A DNA stretch of 64,000 nt from Rhizobiales bacterium Ga0077525. Lineage in GTDB: Bacteria; Pseudomonadota; Alphaproteobacteria; Rhizobiales; Xanthobacteraceae. Each line of letters begins with the position of its first letter. Position 1 is the stretch's first letter. This document shows, one piece after another, positions 53,497-62,617 of this stretch. Under the pieces are notes generated by a model. That model worked only from the letters and a program-made list of their open reading frames with translations. It made no database searches and had not been told where the DNA came from. The DNA lies in assembly GCA_001464835.1 (NCBI GenBank), contig LNDS01000038.1, forward strand, positions 1 to 64,000. The letters run 5' to 3'. Position numbers and translations under genes: made by a program.

Positions 53497-53511
53497 GCGG
53501 GCAAAGCCCGC
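53497..53511. repeat. Short GC hairpin between binding-protein and yejB genes
   Basis: GCGGGC-AAA-GCCCGC preceded by GTCATTCCGGGGC, a truncated family-B repeat. It lies in the transcript between the binding-protein genes and the permease genes. Confidence 0.5.
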
Positions 53512-53512
53512 A

Positions 53513-55372
53513 TCAGCCACCCAGTTTCGCCGCTTTGTCCTTGTCGGCCCACCAGGTGTCGGGAATGCCGCGATAATAGCGCGGCTGCCGCTCCGGCCGC
53601 GCGAAAGCATCCCAATAGGCGATGCGGTGCGAGGCCAGATACCATTGCGGCACCCAATAGCGCCCGGCGCGAATGACGCGGTCGAGCGCCTTGCAGGCGG
53701 TGGTCAAGTCCGCCCGGGTTTTCGCGGCGATGATCATATCGACCAGCGCATCGACCGCCGGATCGCTGATGCCGGCGAGATTGCGCGAGCCCCTGGTCGT
53801 TGCCGCCTGCGAACTGAAATAGTTGCGCAGCGAATCGCCCGGCGTCGAGGAAAAGCTCATGCGCTCGACGGTGACGTCGAAATCGAAACCATCGACGCGA
53901 GCGCGGTATTGCACCGGATCGACCACGCGCAAGGTCGCCTGCAGGCCGAGCGCCTCCAGCGTCTTGATGTAAGCGAGGTGATGCGGGTTGAAGCTCGGCT
54001 CTTCCGACAGGAATTCGATGACGAAAGGCTGGCCGTCCGGCAGCACGCGCTTGCCGTCCTTTAAAGCAATGCCGGCATCGGTGAGCAATTGCGAACCGAG
54101 CCGCAGCGCGCGGCGGTCCTGGCCCGACGCATCGGTCACCGGCGGCACATAAGGCTCGCCGAAAACCTCGTCCGGCAATTTGCCGCGAAACGGCTCGAGC
54201 AGCGCTAGTTCGGCCGCGTCGGGCTTGCCCGCCGCCATCATCGGCGAATTCTGGAACACCGAATGCGTGCGCTTGTAGGCGCCGTACATGATATTCTTGT
54301 TGATCAATTCGAAATCGAAGGCGTTGATCAGGGCTTCGCGCACGCGGCGGTCCTTGAACTTCTCGCGCCGCATGTTCATGAACCAGCCTTGCGCGCCCGA
54401 CGGCGTATCGTCGGGAATGATGTCGCGCTTGACGCGGCCGTCCTTGAAAGCGGGGAAGTCGTAGCGCGTCGCCCAGGTGCGCGCGGTGTATTCCTCGCGG
54501 AACAGATAATTTCGGGCGGTGAAGCCGACGAAAGCGACTTCGCGGTCGCGGTAATATTCGTAGCGGATGGTGTCGAAGTTGTTCAGACCCTTGGCCACCG
54601 GCAGACCCGCGCCCCACCAGTCCTTGACGCGATCGAATTCGATGAAGTGACCGACCTCGACGCGGCCGACCTTGTAGGCGCCGCTGCCGAGCGGCGGCGT
54701 CAGTGTCGTCTGGTCGAACTCGTTCTTGGCGTAAAACGCCCTGGAGAAAATCGGCAGGCCGGCGACGAACAACGGCACGTCGCGGCCGCGCCGGGCGGCG
54801 AACGTCACCACCACAGTGCGGTCATCGACGGCTTCGGCGCCGCTGAAATCGCGCAGCAACTGCGTGATGATCGGGTGGCCTTTTTCCTTCAACGTCGTCA
54901 GCGACCACACCACGTCGTGCGCGGTCAGCGGCGTGCCATCGTGGAATTTAGCCTCCTCGCGCAGCGCGAAGCGATAGGTCTGACCGTTATCGGTGATACG
55001 CACGCTCTTGGCCGCCAGGCCGTACATGGCGTCGGGCTCGTCGCCGGAGCGCGCCATCAGGCTGGCGAAATTATAATCCATGCCGAGCGCGCCGTTGCCC
55101 TTGAGGATGTAGGCATTCAGCGAATCGAATGTCAGGAACGAGCCGTTATAGGTGCGGCTTGAGACCGCCTCGGAAAACACGCCGCCTTTCGGCGCGTTCG
55201 GATTGACGTAGGCGAAGTGCAGGAAGTCGGCCGGATATTGCAGATCGCCGAATGCCGACATGCCGTGGCGGTCAGTATCGAGCGCGATCTCCTGTGCCAG
55301 CGCCGGCGCGTTGAACTTGGCGGCGGCAAGCGCGCCGGCGCCAATGATAAGAGCGTTGCGGCGTGTGATCAT
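53513..55372 (-). CDS. Extracellular solute-binding protein, YejA-like (second of two)
   Basis: A 619-aa SBP_bac_5 protein. The signal has twin arginines (MITRRNALIIGAGAL, Tat-type). It shares YejA traits: GDLQYPADFLHFAYVNPNAP near the N-terminus, NNFDTIRYEYYRDREVAF, and the C-terminal VPQWYLASHRIAYWDAFARP. It delivers oligopeptides to YejBEF. The start ATG 55372 overlaps the stop of its paralogue upstream by 4 nt. Confidence 0.9.
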   Translation of the reverse strand: MITRRNALIIGAGALAAAKFNAPALAQEIALDTDRHGMSAFGDLQYPADFLHFAYVNPNAPKGGVFSEAVSSRTYNGSFLTFDSLNAYILKGNGALGMDYNFASLMARSGDEPDAMYGLAAKSVRITDNGQTYRFALREEAKFHDGTPLTAHDVVWSLTTLKEKGHPIITQLLRDFSGAEAVDDRTVVVTFAARRGRDVPLFVAGLPIFSRAFYAKNEFDQTTLTPPLGSGAYKVGRVEVGHFIEFDRVKDWWGAGLPVAKGLNNFDTIRYEYYRDREVAFVGFTARNYLFREEYTARTWATRYDFPAFKDGRVKRDIIPDDTPSGAQGWFMNMRREKFKDRRVREALINAFDFELINKNIMYGAYKRTHSVFQNSPMMAAGKPDAAELALLEPFRGKLPDEVFGEPYVPPVTDASGQDRRALRLGSQLLTDAGIALKDGKRVLPDGQPFVIEFLSEEPSFNPHHLAYIKTLEALGLQATLRVVDPVQYRARVDGFDFDVTVERMSFSSTPGDSLRNYFSSQAATTRGSRNLAGISDPAVDALVDMIIAAKTRADLTTACKALDRVIRAGRYWVPQWYLASHRIAYWDAFARPERQPRYYRGIPDTWWADKDKAAKLGG

Positions 55373-57246
55373 CCGCGCTGCGGCGCCTTGGCCGCCTTGT
55401 CCGCGTCCCACCACCAGATCGCCGGAAAGGCCGCGGCGGCGTAGGTCGGCATTTTTTCGGGATGGCTGAAGCGGTCCCAGCGCGCGGTGCGCTGAAACGG
55501 GTAGCTCCATTGCGGCACCACATAGTGATTCCACAGCAGCACGCGGTCCAGCGCCTTTGTCGCGGCCACCAGATCGTCGCGCGACGTCGCGAAAATGACG
55601 CGGTCGATCAGTTTGTCGATCGCCGGATTCTTGATGCCGACGAGATTGCGCGAGCCGGCCTGATCGGCGGCCTGCGAGCCCCAGAAGCCGCGCTGCTCGT
55701 TCCCCGGCGACAGCGACTGGCCCCACGAGGCGACGACGATGTCGTAGTCCCATTGCCGCAGGCGGTTGATGTATTGCGAGGTATCGACCGTGCGCACCGT
55801 GACGGCAATGCCGAGGCGCTCCAGCGACGGCTTGTAGAACAAAACGACACGCTCGAAGGTCGGCTGGCCGATGAGAAACTCGACCGTAAACTGTTCGCCG
55901 GACTTGGCATCGACCATCTTGGTGTTCTTGATCTCGTAGCCGGCATCGGCGAACAACTTGAGCGCGTCGCGCAGGTTGTTGCGCAGAGCCTGCTGATCGC
56001 CGCCCTTCGGATTTGTATATGGCGTGGTGAAAAGCTCGGCCGGCACCTGATCCTTCACCGTTTGCAGGATTTCCAGTTCCTTGCCTTGCGGCACGCCGCT
56101 CGACGCCAGTTCGGTGCCGTAGAAATAGCTGTCGATGCGCTTGTACTGGCCGAAGAACAATTGCTTGTTCATTTCGTCGAAATCGAAAGCGAAGTTGAAG
56201 GCGCGCCGCACCCGCGGGTCCTTGAACTTGTCGCGCCGGGTGTTGAAGCCGAACGACTGCATGACGCCGAGATTGCGGATCGGGAATTCCTCGCGCACGA
56301 CTTTCTTCTCGCGCAGCGCCGGGAAATCATAAGCCGTCGCCCAGTCCTTGGCGCTGTTCTCCGAACGCCAGTCGACCTGGTCGCCCTTGAAGGCTTCCAG
56401 CGCCACCGTGGAGTCGCGGAAATATTCGTAGCGGAAGGTCTGGAAATTGTTGGTGCCGACGCGGACGTTGAGGTCCTTGCCCCAATAGTTTTCGACCTTC
56501 TCGTAAACGATGGTGCGGCCGGGGGCGAATTCCTTGACGCGATAAGGGCCGGAGCCGAGCGGCGGCTCGAGCGTCGTCGCGGTGATGTCGCGCTTGTTGC
56601 CGTTCTTGTCGGTGCCTTCCCACCAGTGCTTCGGCAGCACCGGCAACTGGCCGACGATCTGCGGCAGTTCGCGGTTGCCCGGCCCGTCGAAGGTGAAGGT
56701 GATCTCGCGCTCAGCGGTCTTTTCCGCCTTGGTGACGTGCCGATAATAGGCGCCGAGTTGCGGGCTGTTATCCTTGAAGGCGTTGAACGAGAAGATGACA
56801 TCTTCTGGCGTCACAGGCTTGCCGTCATGCCAGCGCGCATTGGCGCGCAGCCGATAGGTGACCGACGCGAAATCTTCGGGAAAGCTGACCGCCTCGGCGA
56901 GCAGTCCGTATTCTGTCGAAACCTCGTCGTAAGCCGACGTCGTCAGGGTCTCGATCAGCAATTCGGTGCCATCGGCGATGCTGCCCTTCACGCCGGCGAC
57001 CACGGTATTGAAATTGTCGAAGGTGCCGAGCGCGATTTCACGCACCGCGCCGCCCTGCGGCGCCTTGGCGTTGACGTAGTCGAAATTCTTGAAGCCTTCC
57101 GGATATTTCAAATCACCGAACAGCGACAGGCCGTGCTTCCATTTCTTGTCCTGCGCCAAAGCCGGCAGTCCACCGAGGGTCCCGAGCGCGGGCGCGGCGA
57201 TGACCGCGGCGGTGCCATGCAGAAGGGAGCGTCTGGTCAGTTTCAT
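55369..57246 (-). CDS. Extracellular solute-binding protein, YejA-like (first of two)
   Basis: A 625-aa SBP_bac_5 protein with an RR-containing signal (MKLTRRSLLHGTAAVIAAPA). It aligns along its length with the next gene: GDLKYPEGFKNFDYVNAKAP, NNFQTFRYEYFRDSTVALEA and VPQWSYPFQRTARWDRFSHP. First gene of the five-gene binding-protein/yejBEF operon plus DsbA. Two binding proteins for one permease suggest a widened peptide range. Confidence 0.9.
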   Translation of the reverse strand: MKLTRRSLLHGTAAVIAAPALGTLGGLPALAQDKKWKHGLSLFGDLKYPEGFKNFDYVNAKAPQGGAVREIALGTFDNFNTVVAGVKGSIADGTELLIETLTTSAYDEVSTEYGLLAEAVSFPEDFASVTYRLRANARWHDGKPVTPEDVIFSFNAFKDNSPQLGAYYRHVTKAEKTAEREITFTFDGPGNRELPQIVGQLPVLPKHWWEGTDKNGNKRDITATTLEPPLGSGPYRVKEFAPGRTIVYEKVENYWGKDLNVRVGTNNFQTFRYEYFRDSTVALEAFKGDQVDWRSENSAKDWATAYDFPALREKKVVREEFPIRNLGVMQSFGFNTRRDKFKDPRVRRAFNFAFDFDEMNKQLFFGQYKRIDSYFYGTELASSGVPQGKELEILQTVKDQVPAELFTTPYTNPKGGDQQALRNNLRDALKLFADAGYEIKNTKMVDAKSGEQFTVEFLIGQPTFERVVLFYKPSLERLGIAVTVRTVDTSQYINRLRQWDYDIVVASWGQSLSPGNEQRGFWGSQAADQAGSRNLVGIKNPAIDKLIDRVIFATSRDDLVAATKALDRVLLWNHYVVPQWSYPFQRTARWDRFSHPEKMPTYAAAAFPAIWWWDADKAAKAPQRG

Positions 57247-57461
57247 GAAATAGACTTTCCTGCCAATAGGACCCCAACCGCAATAGCCTCACGGAATCGC
57301 CGGAGATTATGTCGGTTTTCCGGCCCGCTGCCAGTGGCGCGGCGCCGCAGGGTTCCAGGTCTTCTCTCTTCTCTCTCCCCTTCCCCGCAAGGGGAGGAGA
57401 AAGCCAAAAGAAAACGGCCGGGCTTTGGGCCCGGCCGCTTCGTTGAGGTGTCGCTGGCGTT
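57247..57461. other. Intergenic region upstream of the Yej operon
   Basis: About 215 bp between two minus-strand genes. It must carry the Yej promoter on its left part, a GC-rich palindrome (about 57366-57399, CTCTCCCCTTCCCCGC/GCAAGGGGAGGAGA) and the terminator of the cytochrome gene at 57406-57437. No gene is seen. Confidence 0.5.
57406..57437 (-). terminator. Rho-independent terminator after the cytochrome c gene
   Basis: On the minus strand CGGCCGGGC and GCCCGGCCG (9-bp stem, 5-nt loop) are followed by TTTTCTTTT, 25 nt after the cytochrome stop. Confidence 0.85.
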
Positions 57462-58091
57462 TTACTTGGCCGGCGCAGGCGCCGTCGTGGCGCCGGGAGC
57501 CGGCGGCGCGGCGCCGGCGGGACCGCCTGCAGGAGCCGGCGGCGCGGCCGCGACTTGCGGCTTTTCCACCGGCTTGTCGGCCTGCATGCGCAGATATTCG
57601 ATCAGGTCGGCGCGCTGGCTGTCCCGCGACATGCCGGCGAAGGTCATGCTGGTGCCGGGGATATGGCCGCGCGGATTGGCGAGGAACTTGTTCAACTCGT
57701 CGAACGTCCAGGTGCCGCCCTTGGCCTTCATCGCCGCCGAGAAATTGAAGCCGTTACGGCCGGTGCCGCGCTCGTGATTGACGATGTCGTAGAGGTTCGG
57801 GCCGACGCGGTTCGGGCCGCCCTTCTCGAAGGTATGACAGGCGGCGCACTGCTTGGCCGCGGCCGCGCCCTTTTCCGCCGAGGCACTGGCGAGCAACACT
57901 TCGATCGGCTGCGAGGCCTCGGCCGGAGCGGCGCCACCAGCGGGCTCGGCTTCCTTGACGGCGATGTCGTAACCCGGCTTGGCCGGCTTCTCCGGCGCGA
58001 ACAGTGCATCCGCCGCAATGTTGAGCGACAGCATGATCAGCACGCAGGCGAGGAGGGCGCCGAGGATTTTGTTAAGCTCGAAGGAATTCAT
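57462..58091 (-). CDS. cycM: Membrane-anchored c-type cytochrome (CycM-like)
   Basis: A 209-aa cytochrome with an uncleaved N-terminal anchor (MNSFELNKILGALLACVLIM), an Ala/Pro linker and a class I heme domain: CAACH heme site (about 92-96), GPNLYDIV and the distal Met in PGTSMTFAGM. An Ala/Pro/Gly-rich tail of about 40 residues follows. CycM of Bradyrhizobium carries electrons from the bc1 complex to aa3 oxidase; the same role is likely. Start ATG 58091. Divergent from kdsB. Confidence 0.92.
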   Translation of the reverse strand: MNSFELNKILGALLACVLIMLSLNIAADALFAPEKPAKPGYDIAVKEAEPAGGAAPAEASQPIEVLLASASAEKGAAAAKQCAACHTFEKGGPNRVGPNLYDIVNHERGTGRNGFNFSAAMKAKGGTWTFDELNKFLANPRGHIPGTSMTFAGMSRDSQRADLIEYLRMQADKPVEKPQVAAAPPAPAGGPAGAAPPAPGATTAPAPAK

Positions 58092-58249
58092 CGAATTTGG
58101 GCTCCCGGGGCGGGCGCGAAACGGCACAATGTGGGTTGCCGCCACGGTCTGGGCAGCGGCGGACAGATACCGGTTTGCCCGCGCTCTGGCAACCCGTATA
58201 AGCGCCACTATAACCACCAATATCGCCGCCAGGCCGTTCGACATTCGTC

Positions 58250-58978
58250 ATGTCCCGCACAATTATTCTGATACCGGCCCGCATGGCCTCCACCCGCCTG
58301 CCCGGCAAGCCGCTGGCCGATATTCTTGGGCTGCCGATGATCGTGCACGTCCTGCGCCGCGCCACCGAGGCCGGTATCGGCGAAGCGGTCGTGGCGACAG
58401 ATTCGGAAGCCGTCCAGGCGGCGGTGGAAAAGGCCGGCGGCCGGGCGGTAATGACCGGCTCGGGCCATCAGTCCGGTTCCGACCGGATTTTCGAGGCGCT
58501 GCAGGCGCTCGATCCCGAGCACCGCATCGAAGTTATCGTCAATGTGCAGGGCGACCTGCCGACCGTCGCGCCTGCCGATATCCGCGCCTCGCTGAGGCCG
58601 CTGTCCGACCCGGCGGTCGATATTGCGACCCTGGCCGCGGTCATCCACGACCCGGACGAACTGACCAATCCGAACGTGGTCAAGGTATCGGGCGCGATGC
58701 TTGCGCCGGGCCGGATGCGCGGCACCACCTTCACCCGCGCCGACGCCACGGGCCCCGGCCCGCACTATCACCACATCGGCCTTTACGCCTATCGCCGCGC
58801 GGCGCTGGAGCGTTTCGTCGCCCTGCCGCCCTCGGCCAATGAACAGCGCGAACGGCTCGAGCAGTTGCGCGCGCTCGACAATGGCATGCGTATCGATGTC
58901 GCCATCGTCGACAGCGTGCCGCTCGGCGTCGATACGCCGGAGGATCTGGCCAAGGCAACCGCCATGCTCGGCGGTTGA
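58250..58978 (+). CDS. kdsB: 3-deoxy-manno-octulosonate cytidylyltransferase
   Basis: A 242-aa nucleotidyltransferase that makes CMP-Kdo for lipopolysaccharide inner core. It shows [20 protein letters not shown] (nucleotide binding), [30 protein letters not shown] and [20 protein letters not shown]. Length normal. It is followed by pheA after 44 bp; the order cycM/kdsB-pheA is conserved in related genera. Confidence 0.96.
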   Translation: MSRTIILIPARMASTRLPGKPLADILGLPMIVHVLRRATEAGIGEAVVATDSEAVQAAVEKAGGRAVMTGSGHQSGSDRIFEALQALDPEHRIEVIVNVQGDLPTVAPADIRASLRPLSDPAVDIATLAAVIHDPDELTNPNVVKVSGAMLAPGRMRGTTFTRADATGPGPHYHHIGLYAYRRAALERFVALPPSANEQRERLEQLRALDNGMRIDVAIVDSVPLGVDTPEDLAKATAMLGG

Positions 58979-59022
58979 CTCCTCCGGATCTTTGCGCGAC
59001 GAACCCCTCCAAAGGTGGGGAC

Positions 59023-59880
59023 ATGGCCAAGAAAAAGATCATTTTCCAGGGCGAACGCGGCGCGAATTCAGATCTCGCCTGCCGCGAGGCCTATCCGGAT
59101 TACGAACCGGTGCCCTGCCCGACCTTCGAGGATTGCTTCTCGGCCTTGAGCGCCGGCGAAGTCGATCTCGGCATGATCCCGATCGAGAACTCGGTCGCCG
59201 GCCGCGTCGCCGACATCCATCACCTGATGCCGACGGCGAAGCTGCACATCATCGCCGAATGGTTTTTACCGATCCGCAACCAGCTGATGGCGCCGAAGGG
59301 CGCGACCTTGCAAAGCATCAGGACCGTGCAGAGCCACGTCATGGCGCTCGGCCAGTGCCGCAACTCGATCCGCGCCTTGAACCTCAAGCCGATCGTCGCC
59401 GCCGACACCGCGGGTTCGGCGCGCGAAATCGCCGAAGCCAACGATCCGACGCGCGCGGCCATCGCCTCGCGGCTGGCCGCCGAAATCTACGGCCTCAATA
59501 TTTTGAAAGAGAATGTCGAGGACGAGTCGAACTCGACCACCCGCTTCGTCGTGCTGTCGCGCGAGAAGAAATGGGCCGAACCGCGCAACGGCAAGGTCAT
59601 CACCACCTTCGTGTTCCGCGTCCGCAACATTCCGGCGGCGCTGTACAAGGCGATGGGCGGCTTCGCCACCAACGGCGTCAACATGACCAAGCTGGAAAGC
59701 TACATGGTCGGCGGCAATTTCTTCGCCACGCAGTTTTACGCCGATGTCGAAGGGCATCCCGACGACACCGGCCTCGTGCATGCGCTGGAGGAACTCGCCT
59801 TCTTCTCCAAGGAATTGACCATCCTCGGCGTCTATCCGGCGCACCCGTACCGCGACTCATTCAGCGAAGCGGCGGACTAA
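59023..59880 (+). CDS. pheA: Prephenate dehydratase
   Basis: A 285-aa monofunctional enzyme converting prephenate to phenylpyruvate for phenylalanine synthesis. The PDT domain has FQGERGANSDLACREAYPDY, MIPIENSVAGRV and the catalytic NSTTRFVVLS. A C-terminal ACT domain (about 195-275; GFATNGVNMTKLESYMVGGN) gives phenylalanine feedback. There is no chorismate mutase domain. The start is ATG 59023 with AAAGGTGGGG upstream. Confidence 0.95.
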   Translation: MAKKKIIFQGERGANSDLACREAYPDYEPVPCPTFEDCFSALSAGEVDLGMIPIENSVAGRVADIHHLMPTAKLHIIAEWFLPIRNQLMAPKGATLQSIRTVQSHVMALGQCRNSIRALNLKPIVAADTAGSAREIAEANDPTRAAIASRLAAEIYGLNILKENVEDESNSTTRFVVLSREKKWAEPRNGKVITTFVFRVRNIPAALYKAMGGFATNGVNMTKLESYMVGGNFFATQFYADVEGHPDDTGLVHALEELAFFSKELTILGVYPAHPYRDSFSEAAD

Positions 59881-59989
59881 CTGTCATTCCGGGACGGCCC
59901 GAAAGGGCCGGACCCGGAATCCAGCTACAAGCAATTCCTCTTTATATCTGGATTCCGGGTTCGCGCTGACGCTCGCCCCGGAATGACGC
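59881..59989. repeat. Palindromic repeat, family B copy 3
   Basis: CTGTCATTCCGGGACGGCCC with GGACCCGGAATCCAG on the left faces CTGGATTCCGGGTTCGC and CCCCGGAATGACG on the right. It fills the 119-bp gap between the convergent pheA and the gene at 60000. Confidence 0.8.
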
Positions 59990-59999
59990 CAAGAGGCGA

Positions 60000-60386
60000 C
60001 TATTTCGTCATCTTGTCCTCGGCCTTGAAGTACTTGCGCGCATGCGCGACCAGCTGGCCGTCGCTCGGATGATCGACCGTCTCGACGGCGGCGATCAGCT
60101 TCTTCAGCTTCGGATCGTGCTTTTCGATATGGGCGACCAGCTCATTCTTGGCGTTGCCCGGCCCCGTCACCAGCACGGCGCCGGCGTCGGCAAAGGCTTG
60201 CGCCACCGCATGGAGGAAATCGTGGTCGCCGCTGGCATGGCCGCTGCCGATCGAGCCGGCCTTGTGATGGATATGCTTGGTCGGATGGTCCGGATGCAGG
60301 ACGAGCTTGTCGACCTCGGTCGGGCTGAAGTGAAACACCCGCGCCTCGCGGTGATCGATCCAGACAGCGGCATGATAGTGGCTCAT
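60000..60386 (-). CDS. eRF1/Pelota-like small protein ("translational machinery protein")
   Basis: A 128-aa protein resembling the alphaproteobacterial family usually annotated as translational machinery protein, an L7Ae/eRF1-domain-3-like fold: MSHYHAAVWIDHREARVFHF, a His-rich middle (HPDHPTKHIHHKAGSIGSGH), VLVTGPGNAKNELVAHIEKH and the C-terminal DGQLVAHARKYFKAED. Biochemical function is not established. The GPGNAK stretch is the family's best-conserved loop. Divergent from the SDR gene. Confidence 0.75.
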   Translation of the reverse strand: MSHYHAAVWIDHREARVFHFSPTEVDKLVLHPDHPTKHIHHKAGSIGSGHASGDHDFLHAVAQAFADAGAVLVTGPGNAKNELVAHIEKHDPKLKKLIAAVETVDHPSDGQLVAHARKYFKAEDKMTK

Positions 60387-60543
60387 AGGTCCGATCCTTT
60401 TGCGTCAATCTTTTCGGCCCGCACCATGCCCCGGCGACGGCGGACGGTCTTTGATCTAGCGCATAGCGGGCGAGGGGCTTGATCCGGCGCCCGGAACGCG
60501 GCTTTCTGGTGAAAACGCAAAAGCACAGCCGAGGGATGCGCAA

Positions 60544-61326
60544 ATGACCGCCACCAAAGTTGCCCTCGTTACCGGCGCCGCGCGCGGCATCGGCCTGGCC
60601 GCCGCCAAACGCTTTCTCGCCGAAGGCTGGCGGATCGCCCTGCTCGACATCAATGCCGAGACCTTGCGCGCCGCGCACGCGGCCATTGCCAAGCCTGAGG
60701 ACACCATCGCCATCGAATGCGACGTGTCGCAGCCCGATGCGGTGTCATTGGCGCTGGAGACCGTGAGCCAGCACTTCGGCCGGCTCGATGCGCTGGTCAA
60801 CAATGCCGGCATCGCCATTTTCAAGCCGATCCTCGAGGTGACTTATGAGGACTGGTCGCGGGTGATGGCGGTCAACCTCACCGGGCCGTTCCTGATGACG
60901 CAGGCGGCGGCGCCGATCATGCGCGACAGCGGCGGCGGCGTGATCGTCAACATCACGTCGATCTCTGGGCTTCGCGCCTCGACCTTGCGCACCGCCTACG
61001 GCACCAGCAAGGCCGGCCTCGCGCATCTGACCAAGCAGCAGGCCGCCGAACTTGCCGCACTTGGCATTCGCGTCAACGCGGTGGCGCCGGGCCCGGTCGA
61101 TACCGCGATGGCCAAGGCCGTGCACACGCCGGAAATCCGCGCCGACTATCACGACCATATGCCGCTCAACCGCTATGGACTGGAAACGGAATTGGCCGAG
61201 GTCATTTTCTTCCTGTGCAGCGACAAAGCGAGCTACGTCACCGGACAGGTACTGTGCGTCGATGGCGGTTTCGACTCGACCGGCATCGGGTTGCCGACGC
61301 TGCGCAAGGAAATGCGGAATACTTGA
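60544..61326 (+). CDS. Short-chain dehydrogenase/reductase (SDR)
   Basis: A 260-aa classical SDR. Cofactor motif TGAARGIG (about 11-18), then D-I-N at the end of beta2 (suggesting NAD preference), NNAGIA, catalytic Ser in NITSISGL, YGTSKAG (Tyr/Lys) and the C-terminal VTGQVLCVDGGFDSTG. The substrate is unknown; closest overall pattern is the 3-oxoacyl-ACP reductase-like group. Confidence 0.9.
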   Translation: MTATKVALVTGAARGIGLAAAKRFLAEGWRIALLDINAETLRAAHAAIAKPEDTIAIECDVSQPDAVSLALETVSQHFGRLDALVNNAGIAIFKPILEVTYEDWSRVMAVNLTGPFLMTQAAAPIMRDSGGGVIVNITSISGLRASTLRTAYGTSKAGLAHLTKQQAAELAALGIRVNAVAPGPVDTAMAKAVHTPEIRADYHDHMPLNRYGLETELAEVIFFLCSDKASYVTGQVLCVDGGFDSTGIGLPTLRKEMRNT

Positions 61327-61329
61327 CCC

Positions 61330-61425
61330 GCCTCATCCTGAGGAGCACGCCGAAGGCGTGCGTCTCGAAGGATGGGCGGCCTATGGTTCGAGACGCACCG
61401 CTCCGCGGTGCTCCTCACCATGAGG
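61330..61425. repeat. Palindromic repeat, family A variant, entering a coding sequence
   Basis: CGCCTCATCCTGAGGAGCAC with GCGTCTCGAAGGATGGGC on the left pairs with GGTTCGAGACGCACC and GGTGCTCCTCACCATGAGGC on the right. Its right arm (61381-61425) encodes the last residues and stop of the monooxygenase on the minus strand. Confidence 0.85.
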
Positions 61426-62544
61426 CCGATTGGATTCCCACCACGCCACAAACTCCGGCGACAGTTTGCGCAACCGCTCGATATCGACGCGGCCGGAGCG
61501 CGTGATGTAGCTCATGGCGAAATCGGCGGCCGGCAGCTTCATGTGTTCAGCGAAACGTTGATACCATTCGGCGCTGCTGCTGGCGCCGGCGACCAGCTTT
61601 TCAAGGATCGGTCGCCGCGCCGCTTCATAGGCCGCAAGCGCGTCGCGCAGGTCCTTGTGCGCCGCCAGCGCTCTGTCGAGCGCGATGGCATCCTCGATCG
61701 CCAGCCTTGTGCCGGAGCCAATGGAAAAATGCGCGGTATGTAGCGCATCGCCGAGCAGCACATATTTGCCGTGCGACCAGCGTTCGTTGTGCACGATGGG
61801 AAACTGCCGCCACACTGAATTATTGGAGATCAGCGGCTCGCCGTCCAGCGCCGCGGCAAAGATGCGTTCACACAGAGCGCGGCTGTCGGCCTCGCCCATT
61901 GCCGCAAAGCAGGCGCGGGCGAATGTCGCCGCATCGGTCTCGACGATGAAGGTGCTTTTATCAGGCTCGTAGCGATAGTGATGCGCGTTGAACGCGCCCC
62001 ACTCGGTTTCGACAAAAGTCTGCGTCAAGGTCTCGAAGCGCTTTGCCGTACCGAACCATGCAAAGCGGTTGCTGAGTTGATCGTGGCTGGCGCCGAACTC
62101 GCCGGCAAAAGTCTTGCGCACCAGCGAATTGACGCCGTCGGCACCGACCACCAGATCGAAGTCGGCAAGTTCGTCGAGCGATTTGACCGCAACGCCATAA
62201 ATGGCCGTAGCCCGCGCAGAGGCGGCGCGCTCCTGCAATAACTGAAGCAACTTGAGCCGGCCGATGGCGGCAAAGCCGATGCCGTCGATAGTGATGCGCC
62301 CACCGTCTTTTACCAGCGTGATGTCGCGCCACGATTCCATATGCGGCACGATCGCCGCGTAAGTCTCCTCATCGTCCTCGCGCAGGAATTCCAGCGCCCG
62401 GTCCGAGAACACCACGCCGAACCCGAACGTGGCACCGGCCGGGTTCTGCTCGAACACGGTGACGTCGGCGTCCGGATCGCGGCGCTTGATCAGGTAACTG
62501 AGATAGAGGCCGGCGGGACCGGCGCCGAGGATGGCAATGCGCAT
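61381..62544 (-). CDS. FAD-dependent aromatic monooxygenase
   Basis: A 387-aa group A flavin hydroxylase. FAD motif GAGPAGLYLSYL (about 7-18), the DG motif VVGADGVNSLVRK (about 133-145) and GDALHTAHFSIGSGTRLAIE (about 270-290) are present. It resembles the flavin part of salicylyl-CoA 5-hydroxylase/2-aminobenzoyl-CoA monooxygenase proteins (AILGAGPAGLYLSYLIKRRD, GFGVVFSD), without their C-terminal reductase domain. The terminal PHGEEHRGAVRLEP is encoded by the palindromic repeat at 61330-61425, so the original end was probably near FVAWWESN. Confidence 0.85.
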   Translation of the reverse strand: MRIAILGAGPAGLYLSYLIKRRDPDADVTVFEQNPAGATFGFGVVFSDRALEFLREDDEETYAAIVPHMESWRDITLVKDGGRITIDGIGFAAIGRLKLLQLLQERAASARATAIYGVAVKSLDELADFDLVVGADGVNSLVRKTFAGEFGASHDQLSNRFAWFGTAKRFETLTQTFVETEWGAFNAHHYRYEPDKSTFIVETDAATFARACFAAMGEADSRALCERIFAAALDGEPLISNNSVWRQFPIVHNERWSHGKYVLLGDALHTAHFSIGSGTRLAIEDAIALDRALAAHKDLRDALAAYEAARRPILEKLVAGASSSAEWYQRFAEHMKLPAADFAMSYITRSGRVDIERLRKLSPEFVAWWESNRPHGEEHRGAVRLEP

Positions 62545-62617
62545 GGGAAGAGTTGTACGCCACGGTCAGGCGTCCGTGCTAGCTTACCCTTCGATCAATC
62601 CAACAAGCGAGATTGCC

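Noticed and set aside
55462..57777. 771-codon open frame on the plus strand opposite the binding-protein and cytochrome genes
   Set aside because: Shadow frame with random-like composition; opposite strand encodes clear SBP_bac_5 and cytochrome c proteins.
8686..61425. Dispersed palindromic repeats considered as CRISPR or integron attC sites
   Set aside because: They are single copies at distant sites, not arrays with spacers, and lack attC core sites or a neighbouring integrase.
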